DNA of 64,000 bases from Mikania micrantha. Lineage: Eukaryota; Streptophyta; Magnoliopsida; Asterales; Asteraceae. Position numbers and translations under genes: made by a program. The stretch covers positions 43,335,399 through 43,399,398 of the forward strand of contig CM018691.1 in assembly GCA_009363875.1 (NCBI GenBank), written 5' to 3'. The notes below the pieces were generated by a model, which ran no database searches, was not told where the DNA came from, and worked only from the letters and a program-made list of their open reading frames with translations. Shown in pieces: positions 1 through 12,400 of this stretch (position 1 is its first letter; every line of letters begins with the position of its first letter).

Positions 1-2354
1 GATTTGAGTTACAACAATTTTAGTGGCAACATCCCATCAGTAATAAATTCACTGGCTTCTCTTGAAGTTGTCTTATTGAATGAAAATGCGCTTAGTGGTT
101 CACTAATGAATGATGGTAAGTTATCTAATACAAATTAAATTATTGAGATAGACAAATTGCGAATCATATATATTTTTCTCTTTTGACAGAATTTTGTAAG
201 TTAAAAAACCTTCATGAGTTGGATCTTAGTGACAATATGTTGGAGGGAAAGCTACCTGAATGCTTGAATATGCTATCATCTCTTAAATTGTTTGATATTT
301 CTTCAAATCAATTCACGGGAGTACTTTTGCAATCTCTAGTTTCTAATCTCACATCTCTCGAGTACGTTGATTTTACCCATAACAAATTTGAAGGTTCGTT
401 CTCGTTGAGTTGGTTCTCTAATCACACAAAGCTTGAATATGTTGCTTTCTCAAGTGATAATGACAAGTTTGAGGTTGAAACAGAGGAGCCTACTGGTTGG
501 ACTTGCATGTTCCAATTAAAAGCTCTAATTCTATCAAGATGCAATTTAAACATGAATAAAGGAAGTGTTATTCCCAGCTTTCTACTTCACCAGCACAAGT
601 TACAGGAACTTGACATGTCTTACAACTCCTTGGTAGGACACCTTCCTGATTGGTTGATTAAAAATAACACAAAGCTACAGTTTCTTAATTTACGTGACAA
701 CTCATTTGGTGGTATACTTTCTACATCATTCTATAGGAATCTCAATATTTGGTGGTTGGATGTGTCTGGAAATCACATGATTGGTCATATTCCCAATGAT
801 ATACATGAGTCACTTCCTTATTTAATTAAATTGAATTTGTCAAGGAATTCTATTGATGGCGTTATTCCATCTTCAATCGGCGATTTGAGTATGTTAGTGC
901 AACTTGATTTATCTCATAATATGTTGTCTGGAGAAGTACCAATTGGATTTCTCATGAACCTCTCTCAATTGAGAATTCTAAAATTGTCGAATAACAGGTT
1001 GCATGGTGAGGTACTTTCACGTGACTTCAACTCTAGTTTCTTAATAAGTCTTCACTTAGACACTAATTGTTTCACCGGTAAAATTGGGAATATGAGTGCC
1101 TTGTATATCTTAAATATTTTGGATATCAGTGATAACTTTTTTACCGGTTTGATCCCTAACAATTTAAGAAACATTAGTACGTTGCCTTATTCACTCTTGT
1201 CTCTTGATCTCTCAAAAAATTATTTTTCAGGACCCATCCCTTCCTTCTTAAGTAATTTTCATCTAGCAATTCATATTCATTTGGGTTCCAACAAATTTAC
1301 TGGATCAATACCAAACTCTTTTCGTAATTTGACTCGAGTTTTAACTTTAGACGTCGGCAACAATTGCTTGTCAGGAAGGATTCCAAATTTTCTTGGTGAA
1401 CTATCCAGTTTAAGGATTCTTATTTTGGGAAAAAATAACTTCAGTGGTTCTATTCCGAGACATATATGCAATTTAACTAATGTGACTATGATTGATATGT
1501 CCAATAACTTACTCTCGGGTTTGATACCTCAATGTCTACATAGTATTGCTCGTCCAAGTTACCCAGCTTTCATGGAAAACCCCCATGCTGGAGGATATGG
1601 ATATCCGATACCTTATCTTTATATAAGTACTCTAGAAAAACATGCAGGTTCCGAATTAACTGGGGACTTTAAAATACAAGATGAAGTTTTTTTCACAACA
1701 AAAGCCAACTCCATGGCCTACAAGGGTGATGTTCTTGATATAATGTCAGGATTGGATCTATCTTGTAACAAACTCACTGGTAATATTCCAGAAGAACTCG
1801 GACTCTTAGCCCAAATTCATGCTTTGAACTTGTCTCACAATCGATTATCTGGACCCATTCCTGTGAAATTCTCTAATCTTGCCAATATAGAGAGTTTGGA
1901 CCTTTCTTTTAACAATTTGACTGGAGAAGTTCCATCAGAACTAATTAAGTTAAGCTGGTTAGAGGTTTTCAATGTTTCTTTTAACAATCTATCAGGTAGA
2001 CTCCCAGAAATGAAAGCACAATTTGATAGTTTTACCCAAGAGAGTTATAAAGGGAATCCATTTCTTTGTGGACCACCACTGAAAAATAAATGCATGTTTG
2101 AATATTCACAAGGAACTCAACCCTCAAAAAAAGAAGCGAGAAGTGATGATAAATGGTATGATATGGATATGGCATCATTCTACGGAAGTTGTAGTTCCAC
2201 ATGGTTCGTGTTCATGTTGGGATTTGCAGCTGTTCTTTATGTCAATCAGTACTGGCGTAGATGGTGGTTTCATTTGGTTGAAGAAAGTATGTATGCATGC
2301 TTTTACTTCATACATGATTTAGCAAGAAAAGTTTCTACACTCTTATTTATGTAA
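1..2354 (+). CDS. Leucine-rich-repeat receptor-like protein (RLP), 3' part, two exons
   Basis: C-terminal part of a plant cell-surface LRR receptor-like protein, a class that perceives extracellular ligands and signals through partner kinases such as SOBIR1/BAK1 (family knowledge). Exon 1 (1-115) runs off the window; exon 2 is 190-2354. About 19 LRRs (LxxLxLxxNxLxGxIP type) precede an island at about residues 455-517 (numbered from 183), then four more LRRs. A C-terminal cap with NPFLCGPPL (about 622-637) follows, then one transmembrane helix (about 671-688, WFVFMLGFAAVLYV) and a short tail starting NQYWRRWW with no kinase. This is the layout of the RLP13/14/15-like class. Signal peptide and N-terminal cap lie outside the window. 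No frameshift or internal stop is seen, so this part looks functional. Copia-E begins about 0.9 kb downstream. Confidence 0.93.
116..189 (+). other. Phase-1 intron of the RLP gene
   Basis: A 74-bp AT-rich intron starting GTAAG (116) and ending TTTTGACAG (189). Base 115 plus 190-191 make a GAA codon, so the LRR reading frame continues across the junction. An unspliced read-through meets stop codons, which supports the splice call. The intron sits between LRR units. Confidence 0.85.
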
Positions 2355-3257
2355 CCTTTTTCATGAAAATATGTTTATGTAGATATATATGTATTTATAA
2401 ATATATTGATGGATAAATAATTTTTTTACGAAAATGGAACACCATAAAAATATTAATCAATCAATCATCCACAAAAAAATGTCACTAGTAGCATGACAAT
2501 TTGTAGGGTTCAGTTAGATTGTGATGTAGACATATATTACCTTTATTTCTAGAAAAAAGAGACGACTTTCAAAGAAACTCTAGCTCAAATACAAAAATGA
2601 GAAACATATATGATATTTTACACTCGAAATTTTCATTTCACTAACTAGTTGTGAACTTTTGGAAATAAAATAACTTAGTTTGATATCATAATTTGAAAAC
2701 TTAGCCTGAATAGTATGTGTTTGTGAAATAGTTAAAAAAATTGTTTAATTTCAATTGCATTATGTTGTATGTAATGATAGGTGATCATTATATAACTATC
2801 CTGCATGGCCCTCCATCACAACCCGGTCATGCCATTCCATGCATCATGGCATCATTACACACTAGACGTGACCACAAAATGACCAAATGGGGGTGATCAC
2901 TGACATAGCGTGAACCAAAGTTTTGTATATTTTATTGTTAATTTCAACCGGTAAAAACAATCCACGTCACTGTTCACCTTTTCACTCACTCACTTGGTGA
3001 TAAGCCCTATACCACACATGTTTTAATTGCACCACTCCGATTGGTGATGACTATGAGACATGCAGTCAATTCCCGATCACACCCAAGGAACTTTCATATG
3101 AGTAAATATGAAACTATTCAAATGATTCGATCGTGATCCAAGTAAGGGGGGAAATTTATATCAATGGAAGGTAATCCTTTTATGCTTAATAATTTTTGTT
3201 TACACTTTGGTAAAGTAAAAATATATATTTTGTAATATTTTCATTATATGTGACTTT
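2355..3257. other. Intergenic spacer downstream of the RLP gene
   Basis: AT-rich sequence with no ORF of note. The first 100 bases (AT-rich, with ATAAATAA-like stretches near 2410-2425) probably hold the RLP 3' UTR and polyadenylation region. I see no RNA gene or recognisable repeat here. Confidence 0.5.
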
Positions 3258-3305
3258 TATTAGTATATATCTATTGTTGTACTACGTATATTTCTAGAAG
3301 GATAC
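3258..3305 (+). mobile_element. Copia-E 5' LTR, left piece
   Basis: These 48 bases, starting TATTAGTATATATC, match the start of the 3' LTR at 53148 with one difference (ACGTA/ATGTA). The LTR is broken after GGATAC by insertion of Gypsy-C and resumes at 49479. This anchors the left edge of the 50-kb nest. The element's own TSD could not be resolved. Confidence 0.85.
3301..3305. repeat. Left TSD of Gypsy-C (GATAC)
   Basis: Five bases immediately before TGTGACA, repeated at 49474-49478 right after the 3' LTR. Five-bp duplications are characteristic of LTR-retrotransposon integrases. Confidence 0.9.
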
Positions 3306-4257
3306 TGTGACATTCGGTAATTTTACGAATGACGATCCGTACGTGTACTAAAACTTGATTTATTTAATGAGTTAATAATTTAATATTTATTATTAAATTA
3401 ATGTTGATAAAAAGTCTAGCACAGAGTGTTGTTTAAATGCATGGATTCGCATTTGGTGAATTTTTGAGATTTCGGTACCGTTCGGCGGAGTTTAAACGAA
3501 CGTTGGTGACGACTCGATTAACGAATTTAGTAAATATGCTTGGTTTAGCATAAAATGATAAATCATAAATGGATAAATTAAGTTAACGATGAAAACCATG
3601 AATTTTGGTGTTAACTGTCAATTTTACTAACAACCGACTTAATCTGCATTTTAGCCGGTTAAAAGGAATTAATTATTCAAATAATATTGAAGGTCATCGT
3701 TTTGACTAAAATTTGATCGTTTAAGTACGATTAAATATTCTATTAATTTTAGTATAAAAATCGTATTTTTATTAAATTTTCGGTACAAAGTTTATACACC
3801 GTAGGACTCAGAATATACCTATAATACTTCTAGAACTTCCACCTTATGCTCCTGTAATGCCATGTGGAAGACACATGTCACAAGAGTATCAATTATTGGA
3901 TTTTTAAAAGCATGGATATCATCATTTGATCCATGTTTACACTTCAACTCCATCTTCTCAACTCTCTCTCTCTATCACCTACGTTTCCCTTCCTCTCTCT
4001 ATCAAACCCATCATTTTGTTTATTTCTAGCTTCATCCTTCTTCAATTCTAAGGATTATTGGTGATTTTTGGTGTTTTGGAAAGAGCTTTGATCAAAAAAA
4101 CAACCTATTCTATCATCACAACAAAGGTAATATACTCACATTTATGTGGGTGTTTGTTAAAAGTTGGTTCATCCAAAGAATGTGTTTTAAATCAAATGGG
4201 TTTTTATGATAAATGATAGTGTGTATAAATATGGAGATGGTGATTCTAATCACATGC

Positions 4258-4260
<3 letters not shown>

Positions 4261-4300
<40 letters not shown>

Positions 4301-4302
4301 AG
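4261..4302. repeat. (TA)n(CA)n microsatellite in the Gypsy-C 5' LTR
   Basis: About 30 bases of alternating TA followed by CACACACA. The corresponding site in the 3' LTR (about 47325-47341) is much shorter, so the tract expanded or shrank after insertion. Confidence 0.9.
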
Positions 4303-4595
4303 TATGTACATGTGATATAAACTATATGCATGAACATATATGTATATATATGTGTTCGAATATATATAGATATGTATGTACATGTGAGATGATTACATGC
4401 ATGTATATATATATATGGGTGAGTGTGAGATCTTGAATGCATGAATATATGTATATGTAATTGTTAGATACATGCATGTATACATGTATGAATATATATA
4501 TATATATGGATATGTATGATTTTTTCATACATGCATGTTTACATACATGATATATTTATAGATGAATGCATGAATGTTTTGATGTCATGTATACA

Positions 4596-4603
4596 TGTGT
4601 ATG
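4596..4603. repeat. 8-bp TSD of hAT MITE (TGTGTATG), left copy
   Basis: Identical eight bases occur at 5185-5192 directly after the element. Eight-bp duplications are the hallmark of hAT transposases. Confidence 0.9.
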
Positions 4604-5184
4604 TAGGGCTGTAATAACGGGTCAAACACGACCCGTTAAGACACGACACGTTAAGACACGAAACACGAACAGGTAAGACACGAACACGACACGAATTCTT
4701 ATCGTGTCTGTTTTTTCAAACACGAACACAACCTGTTAAAAACCCGTAAACACGAAAAGACCCGTTAAGGAACCTGTTAAGAATTAACACGATAAATGAC
4801 CTGTTAAAGAACCTGTTAAAACCCGTTAAAGAACCTGTTAAGGAACCTGTTAAAGAACTAAGGTTAAACAATTAGAAATTTTTTGAAGTTAATCGGTTAC
4901 ACATGTGGCCATATATTTTATTATATTATTTATTTTAAATTTTAAACATGTCTTAACATGTCTTAACGGGTCTTAACATGTCTTAACTGATCTTAACATG
5001 TCTTAATAGATCTTAACAGGTCTTAACGGGTCTTAGCGGGTTTTACCTGTTTAGACACGAAAAATAAACAGGTCTTAACGTGTCAACCTGTTTTAGACAC
5101 GAAACATGTTAAGGGCAAACACGAAACACGTTAAAGTCGTGTCGTGTCGTGTTAACGTGTTCGTGTCTGAAATTGCCAGCCCTA
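4604..5184. mobile_element. Non-autonomous hAT foldback element (MITE-like) in the Gypsy-C 5' LTR
   Basis: A 581-bp element with terminal inverted repeats TAGGGCTG...CAGCCCTA and a perfect 8-bp TSD. It is absent from the 3' LTR, so it inserted after Gypsy-C. No coding capacity. The left half is packed with ACCCGTTAAG, AACCTGTTAA and AGACACGAA units; the right half carries their reverse complements (CTTAACGGGT, CTTAACATGT), so the element can fold into one long imperfect hairpin. Mobilisation would need a transposase in trans. Confidence 0.88.
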
Positions 5185-7082
5185 TGTGTATGTATTATAC
5201 TCATGAATACATAGATACACACACATAAGTATATGTATAAAGAGTATAATGTACATGCATGATGGTTATGCATGGGTATGTATGTAACTATTATCTAGTT
5301 ATTGAATTTTAAAAATAGTAATAATTATAATAATTAATATTTTATGAAATATTTTAGATCTGATATAAAAGCTTAAATATAGTTAAAAATATAAATATTT
5401 TTGTTGTAAAATGAATAAAGAATGGTTAGATAACTTAGACATAATTTTTGTTACCTTAAAATGGATGTTTTGATAAGATAAAATCTTTAAAAGTAGAGTT
5501 TTCTATTAAATAATTTTTAAAGATTTTTATCAGTAAATTATGGGAATCTATAACATATTTAAAGTATAAAATTTTGTTGTTTTAGAAATGTAATGATATA
5601 ACGGTTATTAAGGACCGAAAATACACGTTTTCGACTATTTTTAACATATAAAAAGAGTCTTTTTATGAATCTGATTTTGATCAGAAAATTTATAAGTTTT
5701 TATGATAAAAATTTGTAATTTATAATGTATAGGTTTTGTAAGAAAAATATAAAATGAAATATTTGAAAACTATGTCTAAAAATGGCGTAAAACGTCGTTT
5801 TAACGCATAATTTTGACATAATTTTGTGGCTGATTTTAATCAGCAAAGTTAATATAAAAATAAGAATAAAATACTTATTTTGAAGTATTAGAAGTGACTT
5901 AATTCATAATGCATGTTGATGTGCTTGTGTGTTAAGTTGTCGGTTTTGTCGGTAAAATACGAACAAATTGTCAAACTTGACAAATAATTATAAATAATTA
6001 AGTATGGAGTTAAAATGGATTTTAACAAAGATAAATTAGTTATTTTGAAATTTTATGACTTAAAAACGTTAACTTATGATTTATGATAAATAACTAAATT
6101 CGAGTCACCAACGGGTCATTTGTGTGATATCTGTTTGCCTTAGTGGAATGTGTTTAAGTCTAGTTAAGTTGGGTGAACAACTTACATGATGGACTTTTAT
6201 TTAGATTGTTAATGTGTCCCTTGGGTTTTAGGGCTCTAGTGAGAACAGTCGGGTTATTTGGAAATCTTTGTTGCTAGCAGGAACGAATTGAGGTGAGTTT
6301 CACGACCCCTTTTTATTAATGTTTTTGGTTTTTGATAAACCGGGGGAGAAACATACCGGGAAAAGAAATATTTAAATTGTAATGTATGGTTTGGAGTGAT
6401 ATGTGACTTAGATAGCTCTTGAGTAAGTGCAGCCATTTGTATATGTGTTATCTAGTGTATTCGCTCCAGAGATGATTCACTCCCTCAGTCATAATCATTA
6501 GTCTCGGGGGAGGGAACGCATGATATATTGGTAGATCTATTGGGTTTGACAACCCACTCCCCGACCAGCTGTCATCGTCCGTGAGTAAGGGGAGCAATAT
6601 ATATTGAGGGGTGTTCGCACCTTGGTTTTGGTTTGATTATGGGCTCATGGTGTCTATCGTATCGTAGTACCTAGCTAGTCTACGATGAGTTCTCTATCAC
6701 GATGTTTTTGATACATTACGTTCTTTTCCTTTGCTTAAATGTTTTTATATGAAAACCTGTGAACTCACCAACCCGTTTGGTTGACACTTGCTTTTAAATT
6801 TGGTATGTTTCTAAGGTAAGTAGCATGATGATGGGAAAGGAAAACCGGTTCTTGAAAGCGAACGTACATGGGATAATTATATTGGGACTGGTTATTGAAA
6901 TGTTAAAAATAGATATTTTGTAATAAGAATGTAGAACTTATGTCAACAATTTCTCGATGACTTTTTATATAAATATCCTTGTTTTATTTAAATCGTTTGC
7001 TTAACTTATGCTTATGTTAGTTACTGTTGACACCAAGACTCTGTTAAGTCTTCCGCTGTGGGTCGGGGTGTGACAGTAAAAG

Positions 7083-7095
7083 TGGCATCAGAGCC
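7083..7095 (+). promoter_or_regulatory. Primer-binding site of Gypsy-C
   Basis: TGGCATCAGAGCC lies 8 bp after the 5' LTR. It differs by one base from the initiator-Met tRNA complementary PBS (TGGTATCAGAGCC) used by many plant LTR retrotransposons. Confidence 0.85.
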
Positions 7096-8803
7096 TAGGT
7101 TATAGCGAACTAGTAAAATATTTTAATAAATCTAGACTATAACCAATTAACTAATTTTTTAAAAGAACGGTTTCTTTCCCAATATGGTATTGCATGCGTA
7201 CTTAGCCTGAGAAAATTGATGTGTGGATGTGTCTTTATTAGATGGTTGATCCTGTTATTGACTTGCTTGGCTCTAGTAGTGAGCCTGATTTACTGTTTTA
7301 GTCATATTTTGTTGTTCCTATATTCATCGAAGCATGAGGGTTGTGGATGGCTATCTGCGTCATATGACGAGATAGGTCCCACAACTATTATTCCTTATTC
7401 CCCACATGCACTAGTTTCACGTTATTGTCTCCACTTATTAGAGTGGTATATACACATTGGAAGAGACGTGACCTCGGTAAGAGATCACGTAGTGATGATG
7501 ATGAGGCTTTAACTTACTCTAGGAGAAGAACTAGATTGGAGAACATTTTCAGTACACTGAGGACAAGTGCAAGTCAATTGGTTAGATTAGGGAACCTAAC
7601 GATACATGGTGTGATTCTTAGTTTTTAGCAAGGGGAACCTCTACTATAGTGGTTCGAAAGATGATGGCTCAAGGAGAGTAATTAGATATGGCGGTCGTTG
7701 TTCAGCAGCGCGATGTGCTCAGTATGAGAGCACATTAGGCGGCCACATACTTGTTTATTGGCATGATTATTGAGGGATTGGGCTCAGTACACGCATATGC
7801 TAGTTTCAATGGAGCCTTGTTGCTCACCATTTTATTTGATGAACCTCCCACAACACCTATGTAGTTGGTTTATGAGATATGTTTATTTTTGTTTATGAAT
7901 GTTTTATTTACGTTGAGTTGTTAGTTCTACATTATCTTTAGCTCAAAGAGACACAAACAACGACAACGGGAAGTGTTAACCATGAGGTTGTACTAATAAA
8001 ACTTTTTAGGTGTGTAACTCTCGTTTGTTTATCGGAACCGAGGGATCACTAGGTATAATGCGATGGATTGAAAGAATGGAGTCAGTTATGATACTAGTGG
8101 TTGTACCTCAGACTACTGAATGAAGTATGTAGTTTGCTCGTTCCACAATGAAGCATTGACATGGTGGAACGCCTTGTTACAAGCAAAAAGGAGAAGCTGC
8201 TACATACAACCTCCCTTGGGATGAGCTTAAGGAACTACTATTGAGGAAATATTGACCAAGAGGTGAAGTTTAGAAGCTAGAGGTTAAGGTTTAGAATCAT
8301 GTTATGATAGGTGCTGAGATGTGAGACTAAACAACTAGATTCATGAACTTGCGAGGTTTTTTTTCCAAGACTTGTTGCCCTAAGTAGGTATGGATAGAGC
8401 GATATATATGGGGTTTGGCACCTCAAATTAGGAGCATGGTTTTTGCATCCACTTTCCTCCACTAGTTAATACATCTAATTCATGTATTATATTGATTGAA
8501 TTGATTGTGGAACTTTGAATTTGAATTTATATTTTTGATTGACTAATTTGAACCGAAATCTTTGTCCTAAGTATGAAATGAGAGAAATAAGAAAACAAAC
8601 ATACGATGAGTATACTACTATGCCTGGCCAACATATTAGTGCACCCATGATATGAATGTGGTCTTATGGATATCATTTTATATTAAGGTAATTGAAAATA
8701 GGTAAGGTGTTAAGAATTTGCTTGGATTTGTACTTTCACCTTTGTATAAATGGAAATTCTATCAAAGTTGATAATATAGACAAGAAGGTGATGAAAGCAA
8801 GGA
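7096..8803 (+). pseudogene. Gypsy-C leader and decayed gag (N-terminal part)
   Basis: No open frame survives. Similarity to the gag proteins of Gypsy-A/B is visible around 8030-8100 (FIGTEGSLG...RWIER versus FKGSEGAIGLLRWIEK) and around 8395-8450 (WIERYIWGLAPQIRSMV versus WIERYIGGLVPQIQGMV), separated by stops and frameshifts. The stretch near 7420-7570 encodes a basic and Asp-rich segment that may be a relic of the acidic pre-gag ORF seen in A and B. Copia-D interrupts the gene at 8809. Confidence 0.7.
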
Positions 8804-8808
8804 AGACA

Positions 8809-9388
8809 TGTTGGACCTTCGAGGAGCTCGGAAACAATCCGATTTAATGGAAATCTACCCAACAACCTCTGGAATAGTGCGGAATCCTATTCCAGGGTTT
8901 TCCAATCGAAATCAACAGCAACCGTGGTGATCCGAAGGTGTAGGAAGGACTTGTAAGCAAGAATCGAACACACGGGTTGAGAATCGAACTTGGACGATCA
9001 ATGGCTCGCTCTAATCTCCTAGGGTTTGACTCTGGGATCTCAGGAAAGAAGGAGGGCTCTCAAAAGGTTAGGATTGAAATGATTTGAACATGTATTTATA
9101 GGCAGAAGTCATTCGCCCGAATGAGTGGCCGAAGCAGCTCATTCGGCGAATGACTCATTCTCTCGCCTGTCATTCGCTATATCGTTCATTCGGCGAATGA
9201 CTTCATTCTCTAGAGTCATTCGCCCGAATGTGCAATTTTCATACTCAACTATTAATTAATCTGATCAACTAATTATATAATCAATAATAAACATTAAGAA
9301 TGATATATAAAGACAACTTCCATTAATATCTTGAATTTTACATGATGAATATTACAAAATAGAACTAGGGACATTACATGTATCTACA
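8809..9388 (-). repeat. Copia-D 3' LTR
   Basis: 580 bp; in + orientation it runs from TGTTGGACC to TATCTACA. It contains several ATTCGGCGAATG-type palindromes near 9110-9230. About 46 bp present in the other LTR (around 21665-21710) are missing here. Confidence 0.92.
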
Positions 9389-9402
9389 AACTCCCCCTTG
9401 GA
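9389..9402 (-). promoter_or_regulatory. Copia-D polypurine tract
   Basis: On the minus strand CCAAGGGGGAGTTTG abuts the 3' LTR, a typical copia plus-strand primer site. Confidence 0.8.
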
Positions 9403-9408
9403 CCTAGT

Positions 9409-12400
9409 TCAACTCTTGGAAGCGTCTTTCTTGAAAAACTTTGCCGAGATAGCTTTCCAATCAGCTCCAGCGTGGATCTTGAAAATGCTGCAGAGACGGA
9501 TCACTCTCATAAACTGCAATGCTTGCACCATGTCTTGAACATCAAAGAAAATATGGTGCCTAAACATAGCTTGGACATCTTTGTGAGATAGGTTGGTCAA
9601 CCACATAGGCTCAAATATCCTCACAGTCTCCCACTGCTTGTCCTTGCACAAAACAATCACAGCCTCGCCAGTACGCCCATCATAATACCACCATCGGAAG
9701 CCATCCATAAATTCTTGTCGCATTTTCCGTAAAGGAATCTTCTTCAAAACTTTAGGAGGAAGCCACTTCAGGATAACCTTATGCTTCCCCGTGTCTCCAT
9801 CAATTTCTGGCAAATAATAACGTTCAGGCTGTTGGGGCTGAAAGTTCACCCATCTCTTTCTGTATTCATACTGGATTTGCCTAGAGAACCAGACAGACAT
9901 TCCTGAATCTTCACTGTATAGCAACTTCAGACATGCTAATTGATTGACTTCAAAGCCTGGAAACGTCTTGAAATCGTGAGGATGTTTAAAGTAATCAATT
10001 CCTTTCTCTCTTTTCACCGCATAGCATCCGAGGTCATGAAAGTATGCCCAACTCAAGATTTGGCCTCTAGCCTTGTAGCCTTTGGTTCTGTAGACTTTCT
10101 TGTGTGTTGCTGGCGTCTGCTCGGTGCTCTGTTTCTTTAAGGCCACCCAGTAAGCCTCCCACTCTTCTTTCTTTTTTCTCTGTTCATCGGCTTCGGACTT
10201 GCTGGCTTCAACTTGTTCTTCCAAATATCTGACCAGAAGATCCTCTGTTTCTTGATCAAATGTTTCAGTGAATGTAGGCAACTCATCCTCAGCCGATGTG
10301 TACTTAGGATATTCCTCATCCGTGATATCCTCGAAGATAACTTCATCAATATCATCAAAAAGTTTTGTCTCTGGCTCATTAACAATAGGAACAGAGGTAT
10401 CATCAGTGATCACCTCATCAGGATTTAACTTGAAAAGCTCAGCAATTTGTTCCTTTGTTAAGCAGTGAATGATTTCTCCCTCCTCCTTGTCATAGCTGAC
10501 TGAGTGCTGTATGATGCCTTGAGCGTCAAGAATCATAGTGAGTGTCTCAACCAGTTGACATCTCACAGGCACAGCTTCGACTTCCTCAGTAGCTGTTAGT
10601 TCTTCAGTTTGTGCAGGAGGATACGGAGGAGGAGCCTGTGGCTTTTTGTCGTTGGCCTTATTGGACCGGATCTCAGATGAAGGAGGGGCTTGATCATCAT
10701 CGTCATCATCATCATCAGTACTGGATGATTCAGAACACCCACTCCCTGATCCGTCCTGATCATCATCTTTATCAGATTCTGCTTCGTCTTCTTCGTCTTC
10801 TTTGTCTTCTTCCTCTTCTTCCTCTTCCTCTTCCTTTGTTTTCTCAGAATCTGAATCATCGGAGCGGGTTGCTGTACTCTCAAGCCTGGGAGTGCCGTCT
10901 TTAAGATCTTCTATCTGTTCAGCAAGACGAGCATTCTCTGCTTCCAGTAGCAAAATCCGTTCATTGAAACCAGTGGCAGTCATGGCCAACTGGTTGTGCT
11001 CATCAATATATTTAAGCAGCTGCTCTTCTTGTTGAGCAGAACGAGCTCTCAGATCAGCTCGTTGATCAGCTGCCTGCAGTAGTAACGCATCCTGATCACT
11101 TATCCGTTGTGTGAGCTAGCTATCCTGTTCTCCTGCTCTAGGTTTCTCTCCATCAGTCTAAGAACCATACTGTTCAGAGTGCTCAGCTGATCAACAACTG
11201 AAACAGTAGGTATGAATGTGTCAGCTCGAGAATATGAAGGACCACTAGAAGCAGCAACATATACAGGATCCTGAGTAATAGGAGTGGTCAGCGGGGCAAT
11301 AGTAACATGTGAAGGAACAGCCCTTGACCGTGTCAGTGTAGAAACTGTAGTTGTAGCCACTGATGTAACAGTAGTTGTGGCACCAACTGACAGTTCTGAT
11401 CTCCTCTGAAATGAGAATCTGGATCTTTTTCTCCTACCAGCAGGGGAGGATGAAGACTGAATGGCAGCAATAGAAACAGCTGCTGTAGCTGGTGCAGATG
11501 AACGAGGAGGTGGTGAGACATCAAACTCAGGAATAAATGAAGGATCAGTAATCTCCTCCATTTCAGCCTCAGTCCTTTGAGTCTTTCTCTTTCTCTTTCT
11601 CCAACTTCCTCCTATCCAAACGTTTTCAAACTCCTCATATGGTGTGTCTTCATAATCAGAAGAATCAGCACCATCACCACCATCTTCACCTCCTTCATCA
11701 CTTGAATCCTCTCTATCCACTGCAGAAGTAGTGCCCGTCATGTCAAGAGGAATAGAGGTATTGACTGAAGTAGAAGCCAAGAAATCAAACTCTAATAGAG
11801 AGTCAACATCTATATCTTCTTTTTGAGCTGTAGATACACCAACTCCACTACCAGCAACAGCACCACCAACATCAACCATGCTCACATCAGCAGCAGTGGT
11901 TATATCACCTACACCCGCACTCACCAAACCGGAACTAACTGCTGTAGTGCACACAATCACTGAGCTTTCACCAACCACAGCACCACTGCCACCTACACCA
12001 GGATCACTAGCACCAATCACACCTTCCCCTGCACCACCAACACCTTCATCATCATCATTTCCTCCATCACTATCACCTCCATCATCTGGCACAACAATAT
12101 CTTCAACATCGGAGTCAGAATCATCGTGTCTCCATCTACGACCAGTATGAGCTCGATAATCTGGCCTGGAGAGATGACCAAATAGAGATCGTGTAGCTGG
12201 CTTCCTCTCTTTCCCTCTGTATGATAAAACTTTGTTCAGAGTAGTGTCATTCATATGCTCCAGACGAACGATATCAGCATTGATCTTTGGCAGGTCGAGA
12301 ACTTGTGCATCTACAGCTGTTGCAGGAATCGAGGATACATCAAAAATTTCTTGTCTCCCTTCAAGACAACATTCTCCTTCATGTGCGTGAAAATCATCTC

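Larger units (their letters stand above)
3306..7075 (+). repeat. Gypsy-C 5' LTR (with MITE insertion)
   Basis: Long LTR from TGTGACATTC to GGTCGGGGTGTGACA, 3770 bp including a 581-bp hAT element and its TSD (3181 bp without). It matches the split 3' LTR along its length with scattered substitutions and small indels, e.g. the microsatellite at 4261 is longer here. It contains a TA/CA microsatellite and many CATGCATG motifs between about 4250 and 5280. No convincing ORF. Confidence 0.92.

Noticed and set aside
4116..4528. Tyr/Ile/His-rich frames on both strands, also at 47207-47565
   Set aside because: Products of TA/CA and CATGCATG-rich LTR sequence, not genes.
7216..7628. 98- and 67-residue frames after the Gypsy-C PBS as a host gene
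   Set aside because: They lie in the element's leader/ORF0 position, are short and unsupported, and sit among stops.
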